Positions 43,151 to 54,200 of a DNA stretch of 57,066 nucleotides are shown here, in pieces. Origin of the DNA: Bacteroidales bacterium (lineage in GTDB: Bacteria; Bacteroidota; Bacteroidia; Bacteroidales; JAGONC01); contig JAQUQD010000009.1 in the NCBI GenBank assembly GCA_028716265.1, positions 1 through 57,066 on the forward strand, written 5' to 3'. The notes under the pieces were generated by a model, which did no database searches, was not told where the DNA came from, and worked only from the letters and a program-made list of their open reading frames with translations. Position 1 is the stretch's first letter, and each line of letters starts with the position of its first letter. Both the position numbers and the translations under genes were made by a program.

Positions 43151-46100
43151 TCAGTAGATAACCACTTTCCGGGTTGTGTGGATTCGGTCGCCAGTGACCG
43201 ACAACAGGTATATTCCCGCCTGGAGTCCGCTCAGATCGATGGGTACGTTGTTGGTCCCTCTTCTGACCATCACGGTTTGTTCGTACGCTACACTTCCTGA
43301 CTGATTGCGCAGGATCACCGAATGGTTCGTTTCCATGGATGAAATGATCTGAAGTGTAAAAACACCATGACTGGGATTCGGGAGTATCCGTACGGTCTCC
43401 TGGTATGATGGATCGCCTGTGCCTGTGCATTCATCTATCAGGATCGTCTGTTCCGCTGTAAAGCTGCAGGAATGTTCATCGGTTACCGTGTATGTAATGA
43501 CAAAGGTGCCTGCACCTGCAAGGTTCGGATAAAAATAACCGTCTTCAACTCCAGTTCCCGAATAGATCCCTCCTTCAGGGAGCCCCCCGGTGAGAAGGAA
43601 AGGAGGATCATCCAGGCATAGGTCAGGCAGTTCGTTGAATGTTAGGATGGTTTCCGGCCAGTAGGTGATCAGGACCTGATCGGTGACCGGAACAGAGCAC
43701 GGTGAGATTCCGGTCACGTCGATCTGCAGCCGGGCCTCTCCGGCACCCAGGTCGGCTGGACCGGGAGTGTAGACTGCCTGCAAAAGGGAGGCATTATTGA
43801 AAGAACCGTCCCCGAACGTATGCCATTCCACCGCACTGAAATTGTCCGCCTGTCCCTGCAAGGTGGAGGGATAACCATAGCAGGATGCCATATCTTCCCC
43901 TGCAGTACACGTTGGTGGATCAACGAGATGGACAAAGACATAGCCCTGAATGATGTTGCCCAGATAATCAGTGACATTGACAAAATAGGTGGTCATCACC
44001 TGGGGAGTGTCCGTTGGATTCTGGAGAGTGGAAGTGAATCCGGGAGGATCGGAAGTCCAGGAAAACGTAAAGGGGCCCGTGTTTCCCTGCGCATCAGCAA
44101 ATAACTCCACCGGCTCTCCAGTACAGACAGGATTAGGCATGGCAGTGACAGTCAGCGTGAAGGGACTGCCTTCAATGAATACGGTCACCTGATCACTTTC
44201 TGGACATCCGGATTCGATGTCTGTTGCCGTAAGGGTAAACGTGACCGGGAATGTCAGGGGAAAGGTCACGGGATTTTGCAATGCCGGATTCTTCAGATAC
44301 TCTTCGGGCTCCCAGAGGTAGCTGTAGTTTCCGGAGCCTCCGCTGGCATTCCCATGCAGTACGGTGGAGGTATTGTACTGGATGGTCTGGTCCTCTCCGG
44401 CATCCACTTCAGGTCCGGATTCCAGTGTCAGGATCATGTCATCCGAATCCGTTCCCATGCAGGGGGCAGTTCCAAAGGCGGTCAGGGTCAGGATGACGGA
44501 GCCCAGACTGATGTCTTGCGGGCCGGGAGTGTATATGGCGTTGAGCACCTGGGGATCGCTGAAAATACCGTCGCCCGATGACGACCAGAGGACAGATGCT
44601 GCATTCTCAGCATCCCCGCTGAGGGTAGAGGGAGCATATTCACATCCCAGTCCGTCCTCCCCGGCGAATGCAATGGGATCGTACTGAATGGTAAGTTGCA
44701 TTGTATCGGTTTTGCTCTGCGTACAGGGAACGTAAGGATATGCGGTGAGGAAAAGATTCACTGAACCGTTGATGAGGTCCTCCGGACCGGGAGTGTAGAT
44801 GACGTCCAGCAGGATGGGATCGTTAAAAAAGCCATCACCCTGTGTTGTCCAGTAGATAGAATCCGAATAGGTGACTTCAGCGTCAATGGCGATGGGCTCA
44901 TTCTCACAGGTAATGCGGTCTAGTCCGGCAAAAGGAAATGGTAATCTACTGATCGTCAAATGCATATCATCTGAAAGTTCCATTCCTGAGTCATTCGTTC
45001 CTGTGATGGTAAGGTTCACCATACCTGTATTGATATCGGAAGGGCCGGGTGTATACACCGGATCAACTACGGTAATGTCACTGAACGTTCCGGAACCGGA
45101 AGTTTCCCATAGGAGGGAATATGCATTGAACACAGTAGCATCGAGGGAACAGGAGCTGCCCTGGCAGATGGAGTCGTCAGGGCCGGCGTAAACACTCAGA
45201 AGCCACTCACCTGCAGGTGGCATGATGATGTAATCCAGCCAGGCACAGTCACTCCCACCCACGGTGTTGACATCCTTGATGTATTTCCACTGGAATGTGT
45301 GCATCCCTTTGGTGACAAGGTAAGTACGCTTCGTCCATGGCACTTCCCCAGCCCAGCGGCCCAGCTCAGCGCCGTCAATCATAAAGACCAGGAAGTCGTA
45401 GTTGGCCTCTGAAGAAACTTTCGAGTAAAACGTAATGGGGGCGTTCGACAGAACATCCATCGTCAGCAGCAGGGAACTGTACTGCGAATCTCCAATGGGT
45501 CCTGACCGGGAGCTAAAGGTCCCTTCGAATGGGTAAACGGATTCGATCATCCAGTCCTGCTGTCCGACAAAATCCCAGGAAAATTTTGTAAAATCCCCGG
45601 TTTCATAGTTCTCGACGATCTCACCGATGATTAAATACAACGTATCGGCGAGAGCGATGTCCGGTTCACCTGCGACGGAAAGTGTAAAATACGCAATATG
45701 CCCATAGGGTGCCTGGGGAGATACGGTAAGGTTGAAAAGAAAGGCAGAATCGGAATAGGCAGGCAGCAGGCCGATCGTATCCAGTGTCTTGTTGAGTGTG
45801 ATGAACGGATCGGCAGAGCTCATCGAAGCGATAAGGTGTAAGGCTTTTCCTCCGCCCGTGTTGTGGACAGACAGGAGCATATCAGCTGTTTCACCCGGTT
45901 CCAGGATATCATTCTGGCCATCGTCTGCTGCCAGTATACCTGGCATGAGGACAGGTGCGTAGGTATTGAGCGTCAATGCCCTGTGAAGGGTGTCCTGTAC
46001 AGTGGAGATGGTATGTTGCATCAGAAGGGTGTGGCCGTCTCCGGCGGCTGAAGAGATGAGAAAGGAGAAGGCGCCCGGGAACGTAAGTGTCTGCCCGGGT

Positions 46101-48553
46101 TGAATGGTCCCGACGGGTTGGGTGTTGTCCGTAAAAATGACCAGACCGTCTTCCGTGGTAAGTTTCATGGCTGCCCCGGTGTAGGCCGAATTCCACAGGT
46201 TTTTCAGGGTTACATCCATTGTGACGGTATCCCCGGGCTCCATGACCTGATCTGATCCTGCATGAACCAGGAACGTGCTCTGTATGCCTGTGGTCGAGAA
46301 AGCCAGCGTCTTCTTTGAGGAAACATTGTTCCGGTCGGTTGCCATGAAGGTGACAGGATACTGTGCGTAGGGCTGCTCAGGGGTACCGTGAAAATTCCCT
46401 GATGTATCCATTGCCATTTCGAGAGGGTAAGGATAGGGAATGAATTCGATCCTGGTGTTCTGCATCATCGGATTGATCCCTGCTGAGGCCGGGATGTGGT
46501 AGTTTCTGGCATCGCCTTTTGTAACTCCGGCATACCATTCGACTACACTGGGCATCGTGCTGTTGCCGTAGTAAAACTCAATCTTCCCGCTGGGATAAAG
46601 TTTTACTGCAAAATTGAGGTCTGAGGTTGAAGGAATTCCGTTCTGGGAAACATTCCACCGGAAGGTGGCTCCATCCGCATCGCCCTGATACCAGAGTCCG
46701 TCGCCGTAGGTCGGATATACCTGAACATTAAAATCGAACCGGGGGGAAATGTTCCTGTTCTTCAGGAACCGGGTGTAATTATCATGGTAACAGGGGAACG
46801 TGACCAGGTAATTGTCGAATTTCAGAAAGCCATTGACATACATGTAGACCGTATCAAACATGTCTCCGTAGAAAGGGAATCCGAAGGGAAGCGCTTTCAT
46901 GGCGTATCCTGTCGTGTTATTGGTGGGGATGAGCTGTTCGCTGCTTACTGAAGGGAAGGAAGATGAGGAGGTTATTTCCTGATATTCCGATCGGAGAGAC
47001 CATTCATAGGGTGTCGTACCACCCGAGGCGGACAGGTTGAAGGAATAAGGCTCATAGATGGTGGCAGCGGGCAGGGTAGCCGTCTGGATGTTGACATCGC
47101 TGTAATTGACCGCGGTGACGACAGCCAATCGGGTAACGGCATTGGACAGGATCGGAACATTGGTTTCGCTGCAGGGGATCTCGGTCACTGCGCCGGTGTA
47201 GTTCATCAGTGAAAAGGAGTTGATCTGACCGGTACCCCAGTTATTCGGATCGTTTTCTTCAACTTGCAGGAAGAATTTGGCCTGCTGCTCTGGTTGAATG
47301 TAATTCAGCAGGGGGGTGATGTCCAGCCCAAATTCGATCGTCTTGTCCGCCTCCGTTGATCCTCCCTGCATGTAAAGACATCCCCCCTGAAAATTGAAGA
47401 TCGGGAAGCTCATCACATAGGTGGGAACGGAGGCGTTGACATTATCCGAAACCCCAGCTGTTATTTTGATCTGATTCCTGCAGGTATAGGTGAGGGATAC
47501 TTTCATTGTTAGCTGCGGGCTGCAGTCAGATTTCGGTTTCAGCACGTTCACCGTGTTATTCCAGATGCCTCCTTCCCCAAAGATATCCGCCACGGTCTTG
47601 TACATCGTGTAACAATACCCGCTGTCGCCCCAGTTGGGGACACCTCCATAGCTGTTCACAAGTTTTAATCCGCCCACCTCCCAGTCTTTGATGGTCACCT
47701 TTCCGTCATCGTTGATATCCTGGTCATTCGTAAAATAGCCATCTTCATTGTAATCCCAACGGATGGAATCATTATACCCAACAATGCAAAGTGCATGGGA
47801 AGCGGAGGATAACCAACCTGTACACACATGTTTTCCGGCTTCCGGACTCCCAGCCGGGAATATATGAAGGTATGGCTGGTTGGCATAAAAGCTGCCCACT
47901 CCTCCCGCGGTGGCATTCTCCAGGTGGCTGTGGATCCAGTGCTTCAGTGTCATGAATCCTTCATAGGTATCGGTCTGTATATTATATGCATCCCTGATCC
48001 GGTTGTGCATGGCGTTGTAGTAGAGATCATACCCCGACATCCACCGCTTCTCACCTCCCGATGACATGCCACCGTAATCCTGGACCGTTGGATCACCCAC
48101 ATGACGCAAAACCTCCATGGAGTGGTAATAGCTAACACCTCCATAATTACTGGCCGCGTTCATCCAGTTCCATGTGAAATGAGTGGGGTGCTGGTTTTCG
48201 GGCTCATCGGCTGATGTGTTCCTTACATAGTTGATTTCATAGGTAAAGTTATATCCTACCAGTGAAGCCTGACCGCAGGAAAAACCCGCCTGGTTATAAA
48301 CCGGTCGCATGAAGGGTTGCGTTGAATTGTCGACAACGGCAGGAAGAAGAGGCGCATTGCTGCCCTTATAGCTCTCAGGCAGTTCCAGGACCGGGAGTGA
48401 GGTGATATAGATGGAATCATAATAACTCAGCGGTACATAAAGGCCGGATTTGAAATAAAGGGCCAGTGAATCCACTTCAGTCTCCTTGCCCTGTCCCGAC
48501 ACAAACCATGGGATCGCTGCCAGTACCAGTAAAGGAAGTAGTTTACTTTTCAT
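43151..48553 (-). CDS. Giant secreted papain-like cysteine protease with calcium-binding insert, adhesin and PKD-type repeats, T9SS domain
   Basis: 1800 residues. Signal peptide (IPWFVSGQ), then a C1A-like protease: Gln88 and Cys93 (YNQAGFSCGQAS), His253 (SSASHALCIVGYND), Asn300 (LKLVNSYGG). Between His and Asn lie two dockerin/EF-hand-like loops (DYNEDGYFTND; DINDDGKVTIKD, ~267-290). A beta-rich region with YMQGGSTEADKTIEFGLDITPLL and Ig-like modules follows. A gingipain-type cleaved-adhesin domain occupies ~980-1113 (VENYETGDFTKFSW... CAWLDYIIMPP). Several ~90-residue 'VYTPGPxD' modules with paired Cys surround a PKD unit. The end is a type A T9SS domain (ILPNPSHGVFTLQI). Paralogue of the gene just upstream; 33 bases separate them. 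Confidence 0.85.
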   Translation of the reverse strand: MKSKLLPLLVLAAIPWFVSGQGKETEVDSLALYFKSGLYVPLSYYDSIYITSLPVLELPESYKGSNAPLLPAVVDNSTQPFMRPVYNQAGFSCGQASLVGYNFTYEINYVRNTSADEPENQHPTHFTWNWMNAASNYGGVSYYHSMEVLRHVGDPTVQDYGGMSSGGEKRWMSGYDLYYNAMHNRIRDAYNIQTDTYEGFMTLKHWIHSHLENATAGGVGSFYANQPYLHIFPAGSPEAGKHVCTGWLSSASHALCIVGYNDSIRWDYNEDGYFTNDQDINDDGKVTIKDWEVGGLKLVNSYGGVPNWGDSGYCYTMYKTVADIFGEGGIWNNTVNVLKPKSDCSPQLTMKVSLTYTCRNQIKITAGVSDNVNASVPTYVMSFPIFNFQGGCLYMQGGSTEADKTIEFGLDITPLLNYIQPEQQAKFFLQVEENDPNNWGTGQINSFSLMNYTGAVTEIPCSETNVPILSNAVTRLAVVTAVNYSDVNIQTATLPAATIYEPYSFNLSASGGTTPYEWSLRSEYQEITSSSSFPSVSSEQLIPTNNTTGYAMKALPFGFPFYGDMFDTVYMYVNGFLKFDNYLVTFPCYHDNYTRFLKNRNISPRFDFNVQVYPTYGDGLWYQGDADGATFRWNVSQNGIPSTSDLNFAVKLYPSGKIEFYYGNSTMPSVVEWYAGVTKGDARNYHIPASAGINPMMQNTRIEFIPYPYPLEMAMDTSGNFHGTPEQPYAQYPVTFMATDRNNVSSKKTLAFSTTGIQSTFLVHAGSDQVMEPGDTVTMDVTLKNLWNSAYTGAAMKLTTEDGLVIFTDNTQPVGTIQPGQTLTFPGAFSFLISSAAGDGHTLLMQHTISTVQDTLHRALTLNTYAPVLMPGILAADDGQNDILEPGETADMLLSVHNTGGGKALHLIASMSSADPFITLNKTLDTIGLLPAYSDSAFLFNLTVSPQAPYGHIAYFTLSVAGEPDIALADTLYLIIGEIVENYETGDFTKFSWDFVGQQDWMIESVYPFEGTFSSRSGPIGDSQYSSLLLTMDVLSNAPITFYSKVSSEANYDFLVFMIDGAELGRWAGEVPWTKRTYLVTKGMHTFQWKYIKDVNTVGGSDCAWLDYIIMPPAGEWLLSVYAGPDDSICQGSSCSLDATVFNAYSLLWETSGSGTFSDITVVDPVYTPGPSDINTGMVNLTITGTNDSGMELSDDMHLTISRLPFPFAGLDRITCENEPIAIDAEVTYSDSIYWTTQGDGFFNDPILLDVIYTPGPEDLINGSVNLFLTAYPYVPCTQSKTDTMQLTIQYDPIAFAGEDGLGCEYAPSTLSGDAENAASVLWSSSGDGIFSDPQVLNAIYTPGPQDISLGSVILTLTAFGTAPCMGTDSDDMILTLESGPEVDAGEDQTIQYNTSTVLHGNASGGSGNYSYLWEPEEYLKNPALQNPVTFPLTFPVTFTLTATDIESGCPESDQVTVFIEGSPFTLTVTAMPNPVCTGEPVELFADAQGNTGPFTFSWTSDPPGFTSTLQNPTDTPQVMTTYFVNVTDYLGNIIQGYVFVHLVDPPTCTAGEDMASCYGYPSTLQGQADNFSAVEWHTFGDGSFNNASLLQAVYTPGPADLGAGEARLQIDVTGISPCSVPVTDQVLITYWPETILTFNELPDLCLDDPPFLLTGGLPEGGIYSGTGVEDGYFYPNLAGAGTFVITYTVTDEHSCSFTAEQTILIDECTGTGDPSYQETVRILPNPSHGVFTLQIISSMETNHSVILRNQSGSVAYEQTVMVRRGTNNVPIDLSGLQAGIYLLSVTGDRIHTTRKVVIY

Positions 48554-48586
48554 GTGAGACGGGAAAAATCCCCGGAATAGTAATGT

Positions 48587-51136
48587 TTATCTTAGAAGGA
48601 CGATCTTCCCGGAGCGTTGATCGCTGCCGGCTTTTAGGATATAGTAATAGATGCCGTTGTCGACCAGCGTGCCGGCATCGCTGGTGCCGTTCCACTGGAC
48701 TGTATGGTCCCCTGCGGACAGAACCTGTGGGCTGATCAACGTCCTGACATGTTGCCCCGCAAGAGTATATACCGACATCTCCACTTGTTCCCTTTGGTCA
48801 AGTACAAACATGAGAGCTACTTCGGAAGAGAATGGATTTGGCCGGATATCCATCGGAATGGTTTTCCCATTCATTGCAGGAGCTACCATCCCCACATGAA
48901 GTGTTGAAAAAGGAAGCATTTTGGTGGACGTGATATTCAGGTAATCAGTGATCCTGAAGGTGATATCCCACGTGTTGTTATTCACGGAGGGTATCCCACT
49001 GAACAATCCGTTGTGGGTGATGCTCATCTCCGTGGGGTATTCGGGTGGTCTGAATTGCAGGGCATAATTATCCGGAATGGTGCCGGCGTTGGAAATGCAG
49101 GCTATGGTAAAGCTTTCTCCGTCACCTTTTGAAATGCCTGCGCCCCAACCGGTTCCGCTTGTGATGTCGTCTGCATAGTAGAAATCGATGTATCCGTTGG
49201 GGAACAATACCACCACAACATCGATATTCACTTCGGGTGCGTTGTATTTGGATGCTTTCCAACGGAAAATGGCCATCTGGGAATTGCCCTGGTAGAAGAT
49301 CCCGTCTCCCAGATCGGGATAGAGCATCAGATCGGTGCAATACGCACTGATCGCCCTGCTGGTCTTTAGCTTCTCTTCGTCGCGGATATACGTAAAGGCT
49401 TCTTCGAACACAATGGATCCATCCGTAAGCAGGGTAACCTGGTCGGTCATTTCCCCATAGAACGGAAATGAGAAACCCAGTTCTTTGGTGACATAACCGT
49501 CGTCATTATCTGTTGTGATCAGCTGCTCATCCGTAATGGCAGGGTAGATGCCGATGATATGGCTTTCTTCATAATTGATCAGGATGTCCCAGGAATATGG
49601 AGGTGTACCGCCGGCGGCTTCCATCTGAACGCTGTAGGGCTCATCCACTGTTGCCGGCGGGAGAGCTTCAGTAACGATATAAGGTGAATCGAAGGTGACT
49701 GTTTTGCAAACGGAGACCGTGGTAGTGCCATGTTCTACGATCGGGACGTGCTGCAGAGGGCAGGCCACCTCTTCTCCTCCGTCGGTGTAATCAATCAGGC
49801 TAACGGAAACGATCTCACCGGTGCCTGCATTGTTGAAATCCATTTCCACTAGGCTAAAGAAGAAGCGGGCGGGTTCGCCCGAAACGATATGACCCAGCAG
49901 AGGAGTGATGTCCAACCCGAATTCGAGGGTTTTATCAGCTTCCGTATTTCCACCCTGCATATAAAGGCTACCCCCCTGATGATAAAAGACCGGGAACGTG
50001 AACTCATAGTCGGGCTCGGTGGCAGAGGTATCAGCAGCCACTCCAGCGACAAGGCGGATCTTGTTGCGGGAGGTATGTTTTACCGTTGCCTTGAAGGTAA
50101 TGAACGGATCATACACCGGGCGTGTGGTGATCACATGGACAGTGTTGGTCCATATGCCTCCCTGGGATGTGGCGTCCGCCAAGCCTTTGTACATCATATA
50201 GGCGGTTCCCCCGTCACCAAACCAGGGCCCCCAGCTGTTGGCAAATTTCAGCGCCCCGATCTCCCAGTCCTTCATGGTCACCTGCCCGTCGCCATTGATG
50301 TCGATATGGTTCGTATACTGTCCGTCGCCGTTGAAATCGTAACGGATGGAGTCGTTATACCCTACGATGGTCATGGCGTGGTTGACCTCGGAATCCCACC
50401 AGACGACGACCGATTTGCCTGCCTCGGGTGTGCCCGGGGGTAGGTTATCCATCGTGAAATAGTTGGAAACTCCTGCTGCAAAGCACGCCAGCCCACCCGG
50501 CTCCCTTTTTCCCATGTGATCAAAGAGCCAGTTTTTAAGTGTTTCCAGCCCGTGTTCGTTTCCCACGTTGATGGCAAATATATCCAGGACTTTGTTATGC
50601 ATGCCATTGTAATATTCATCGTAACCATTCATCCACCGCGACCAGCCGCCGTAGGCAAAGTCCCCTCCCCAATCCAGCACGTTGGGGCAACCGTCCGACT
50701 TGACGATCACCCACCCGTCAAAGTACCATGATCCTCCTCCGTCACCTCCGTTGAGAAAATTCCAGGTATAATGCGTGGGGTACTGTGTGACCAGGTTATC
50801 AGCAGGTACCTGCCGCTCACAATCGATCTCATAGGTGAAACAGTAACCCATTCCGGAGGCCTGGCCACAGCTTCCGCCATCCTGTGAAAAGATGGGGCGG
50901 AAATACGGTTGCTGGGTATTATCGACCGCACCGGGAAGTCTACGGCTACCCAGTTCAGGAGGTGTCGTCAGACGGGGCAGCTGATCCAGGAAAACCCAGT
51001 CATCAGCTGTTAGCGGTCTGAGCTTGCCCACTAGCCAGGGCTCACCATTGGGATCAGGATTAACGTTGACAACCTGCGAAAAGGATATGCTGGTGATGAA
51101 CAATAAGCAAAAGATGAAAGTGTATTTTTTAATCAT
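48587..51136 (-). CDS. Secreted papain-like cysteine protease with calcium-binding insert and T9SS domain
   Basis: 849 residues from the ATG at 51136 (signal peptide MIKKYTFIFCLLFITSISFSQ); the longer GTG frame reads through the repeat and the -7 box upstream. Catalytic positions Gln85, Cys90 (DGGSCGQASGMGY), His253 (VNHAMTIVGYND) and Asn300 (LKFANSWGPW). Two calcium loops (DFNGDGQYTNH; DINGDGQVTMKD) sit between His and Asn, as in the 1800-residue paralogue. The middle repeats the paralogue's beta domains (YMQGGNTEADKTLEFGLDITPLL; PFYGEMTDQVTLLTDGSIVF). The C-terminus is a FlgD-like T9SS domain (IRPNPFSSEVALMF ... SGKIVLLR). It lacks the adhesin and PKD-type tail of its neighbour. Confidence 0.87.
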   Translation of the reverse strand: MIKKYTFIFCLLFITSISFSQVVNVNPDPNGEPWLVGKLRPLTADDWVFLDQLPRLTTPPELGSRRLPGAVDNTQQPYFRPIFSQDGGSCGQASGMGYCFTYEIDCERQVPADNLVTQYPTHYTWNFLNGGDGGGSWYFDGWVIVKSDGCPNVLDWGGDFAYGGWSRWMNGYDEYYNGMHNKVLDIFAINVGNEHGLETLKNWLFDHMGKREPGGLACFAAGVSNYFTMDNLPPGTPEAGKSVVVWWDSEVNHAMTIVGYNDSIRYDFNGDGQYTNHIDINGDGQVTMKDWEIGALKFANSWGPWFGDGGTAYMMYKGLADATSQGGIWTNTVHVITTRPVYDPFITFKATVKHTSRNKIRLVAGVAADTSATEPDYEFTFPVFYHQGGSLYMQGGNTEADKTLEFGLDITPLLGHIVSGEPARFFFSLVEMDFNNAGTGEIVSVSLIDYTDGGEEVACPLQHVPIVEHGTTTVSVCKTVTFDSPYIVTEALPPATVDEPYSVQMEAAGGTPPYSWDILINYEESHIIGIYPAITDEQLITTDNDDGYVTKELGFSFPFYGEMTDQVTLLTDGSIVFEEAFTYIRDEEKLKTSRAISAYCTDLMLYPDLGDGIFYQGNSQMAIFRWKASKYNAPEVNIDVVVVLFPNGYIDFYYADDITSGTGWGAGISKGDGESFTIACISNAGTIPDNYALQFRPPEYPTEMSITHNGLFSGIPSVNNNTWDITFRITDYLNITSTKMLPFSTLHVGMVAPAMNGKTIPMDIRPNPFSSEVALMFVLDQREQVEMSVYTLAGQHVRTLISPQVLSAGDHTVQWNGTSDAGTLVDNGIYYYILKAGSDQRSGKIVLLR

Positions 51137-51179
51137 TGGAATTTTGATGAATGAATCCATTCCTGGAAATTGATTCCCG

Positions 51180-51187
51180 CAAAGGTA
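51180..51187 (-). promoter_or_regulatory. Possible -7 box (TACCTTTG) for the papain-like protease pair
   Basis: TACCTTTG on the minus strand, 44 bases upstream of the ATG at 51136. The -33 region is replaced by the repeat at 51200-51265 and has no TTG, so the promoter strength is doubtful. Confidence 0.45.
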
Positions 51188-51199
51188 CATAATAATTCT

Positions 51200-51265
51200 A
51201 ACCACGGAGAACACGGAGAACACGAAGGGAAATCCTTGAATGAAATCCTCCGTGCCCTCCGTGTT
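51200..51265. repeat. Palindromic element of the CCACGGAGAACACGGA type
   Basis: Left arm AACCACGGAGAACACGGAGA (51200-51219) pairs with the right arm ending at 51265 (reverse complement AACACGGAGGGCACGGAGGA) at about 16 of 20 positions. It lies between the gingipain-like gene and the papain-like gene, directly upstream of a -7 box. Confidence 0.65.
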
Positions 51266-51287
51266 TAAATGACTTAGTTCTGAAAAC

Positions 51288-54200
51288 TTATTGTAAGATC
51301 AGTTTTTTTACTGCATGTGACTTCTCACCCGTCACACCGATATAATAAATCCCACTGGATAAGGCACTTAGATCCAGTTCTTTTTTCAGCAGCGTATTGA
51401 CAGTTATATCTTTCCATGTCAGGGCAACGGCTCCGGAAATATGCGTAACTGTTATATCCACATGTTCCTCACTGGCAGAATAAATGGTCAGGAGGATCCT
51501 GTCCATCGCCGGATTGGGAGAGATCTGAATGGCCAGACCTTTGCCGTTCAGCGGATCGATTCCGACTGTGTTATTCACGACAATTTCCAGCGCATCTGAA
51601 TAAGCCCCGTTTCCGCATTCGTTGACTGCCAGGGCACTGACCGTAACATTACCGGTGAATTCCGGATTCCAGGTAACCGTTCCCATGACATCGATCCCTG
51701 AGATCCATCCTGCCGTTGTTGGTTCAAGAAGCCAGCTGTAGGAGGTGGCTCCTGGGACAGGCTGGATGGAATACTCCGACATGGTCGTATAGTACAGGTC
51801 AACATACTGTGGTCCGGCAGGGATTCCCGGTGCGTCGGGAACTGATATAAAGGATAAGATCATTTCACGTGTGATGTCCCCGCACGGGAGATTACTGAAA
51901 GCGGTGAGGAAAAGGGAGACCGTCCCGGCGTCGTAATCTTCCTCGCTTGGATAATAAACCGGATTAAGAATTGCAACAGCACTGAAGGTTCCTGTTCCGG
52001 AGGTGGTCCATTCGAGATCATAGTAGTTTGAGGCGACGGCATCGCACTGATAATCCACTCCCTCACAGATGGTAGTGTCGGAACCCGGATTACAAGTGGT
52101 CACTGTTGTGGGAGGAAGCAGGATATAGTCGATCCATGCACGGTCCATCCCTTTGATCTCGTCATAGTTCTTTATGTAAACCCACTTGAACGTATGAACG
52201 CCGGCTGTCACCGGGTAGCTGAAACGTTCCCAGTCAAACATACCTGCCCATTCATCCATCAGGGTATTATCGACATAAAACTGGAGGTAATCGGCATTTT
52301 CTTCCGAAGAGATCTTTCTGAAGAAAGAGATGCTGTCAGGTGCCACACAATTATACGTCAGTTTAAAGTTTGTCGCCTCATCATGGTTGATGATGCCTGA
52401 GCGGATGCAGAATTCCCCCTCATAGGGGCTTTCGTTGGTTACCTGCCATGGTACCTGGGAGTTGGACGACCAGGCGAACTTGCTGAAATCACCGGTCTCC
52501 CAGTTCTCGAATACGATCCCGATGGTGCCGATATAGGTGCGCTGATAGGTATAATCCCCGCAAGTAAAGTTCAGTGTCAGGTCGATGAACGATCCCAGGG
52601 GTGCTTCATCGTCAACGGCGATGTTGAACTCCAGGTTAAAGGAAGAATCAGCGGGAAGGATATCGATCCCGGCAAAGGGGTTTTCGATGGTGACAAAAGT
52701 GGACGTGGACGAAAGGATTACAGTAGCATCGATGCCATCGCTGTGGCCGATGTTCAGAACGGGAATGATCACGGTCATCGTTTCTCCGGGATCGATGCTT
52801 CCGCTTGAATTACCACCAACGGAATCATTGTAGAAGATGGCTCCAGAAGTAAATTTCGGCGCACAGGCGATCATACTGACGTCATCCTCCCATGTGTCTT
52901 CAGCCACCATGGTAATACCAAAATGAATGATCGTCTGGTCCGGGATGTCGGAGGCAACCTCAAAAGCAAAAGCATCCTCGACGGTTTTAGTGGTTCCGGC
53001 AGGGATGATGCCATAGGACTGATGATTGTCGGTGAGAGTAATGAATTCGTTATCCGATGCTATGGTGATTTCCGTGTTGTAGGCGGGCTGATCACCCACG
53101 TTCTTGATGGTAAGCGCCATCAGGATGTTCTCCCCGAAGTCGACGCATCCGTCGTTATTGCCGCTAGCATCGTTCAACTGGTATGCTGTATAGATCAGGT
53201 AGGGTTGGTTGGCGATGACAAGCACTTCCCCTGTCAGTTTGTTACGGTTGTGGGCCGTTATGGTAATGTCCAGCGGAGCAGGATCGGTCAGCATCGCAAA
53301 AGTGATCGTTGCATCGCCGTTGGCATCAGCGATCGCGCGTCCGATCAGCTCATCGGCTGCCATTACTGCTATGCGGGCAAAGGGGGCATCTGTCTGGATG
53401 CTGACGGAGGTACTGCCGATAGAAATGGAAACAGGAATGTCGGCAATGATGTCTGTGGGTATTTGGGTCCAGATATCCATGCTGGGATCGCCGAAGAGAT
53501 TGGTTTCATAGGCCACCCAGCGCCAGTTGGCATCATTCTGCATGTAGGAGACGTCATCTTCTTTTGACTGGGCGTTGACATCACCAACCTGTGTGATGTT
53601 TTCCCCGAAAATGGCATCATAGAACATCCGGTCGTAGTACTGCGATGAACTGTTGGTCCCCCCTGGATTGTACCACCCATACCTGGAATTGGCAATAGTA
53701 GCCACCTCTCCGGTCTGAAGGTTGGTGAAGGCCTCAGCAAAACAGTCCGTCCCGCCGTGTCCTCCCCCGTCATCCCTGTTGTCGAAAGAACCATTGTAGC
53801 ATCCCTGGCTGTATCCGACCACAAATCCGCGAGTTATGCCGTCATTGGTGAAATTGGTCGTGGTCAGGTCGGAATTGTACATTTTCATGTTGTAGGTGAC
53901 ATTGGAGTGGCCTAGGTGGTTCAGAAGGTTCACTCCCTGTTCGTTGAACTGGTCAAAAATATCTTCCTTATACCACATCTGTGTCATTTCGTAGAGTTTC
54001 GAGACTTCAATGGAAGACGGAATTCCGACCGTTGTGTATCCGTTGGCGCTGCTTCCGTTGGCGATCTCATCCTTGTACGTTCCGCCCCAGGTGTAGGAGT
54101 TTAGCTGTTCACCCACCATGAGAGCTTTTTCGATATCTTCGACAACGGGATTGTCCTGGTATTTGATCAGTTTGTTGATAAAATTCTGGATTTCCTGTAC

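Noticed and set aside
48587-51223. Longer GTG start (51223) for the papain-like gene
   Set aside because: It would translate the palindromic repeat and the -7 box; the ATG at 51136 gives a clean signal peptide.
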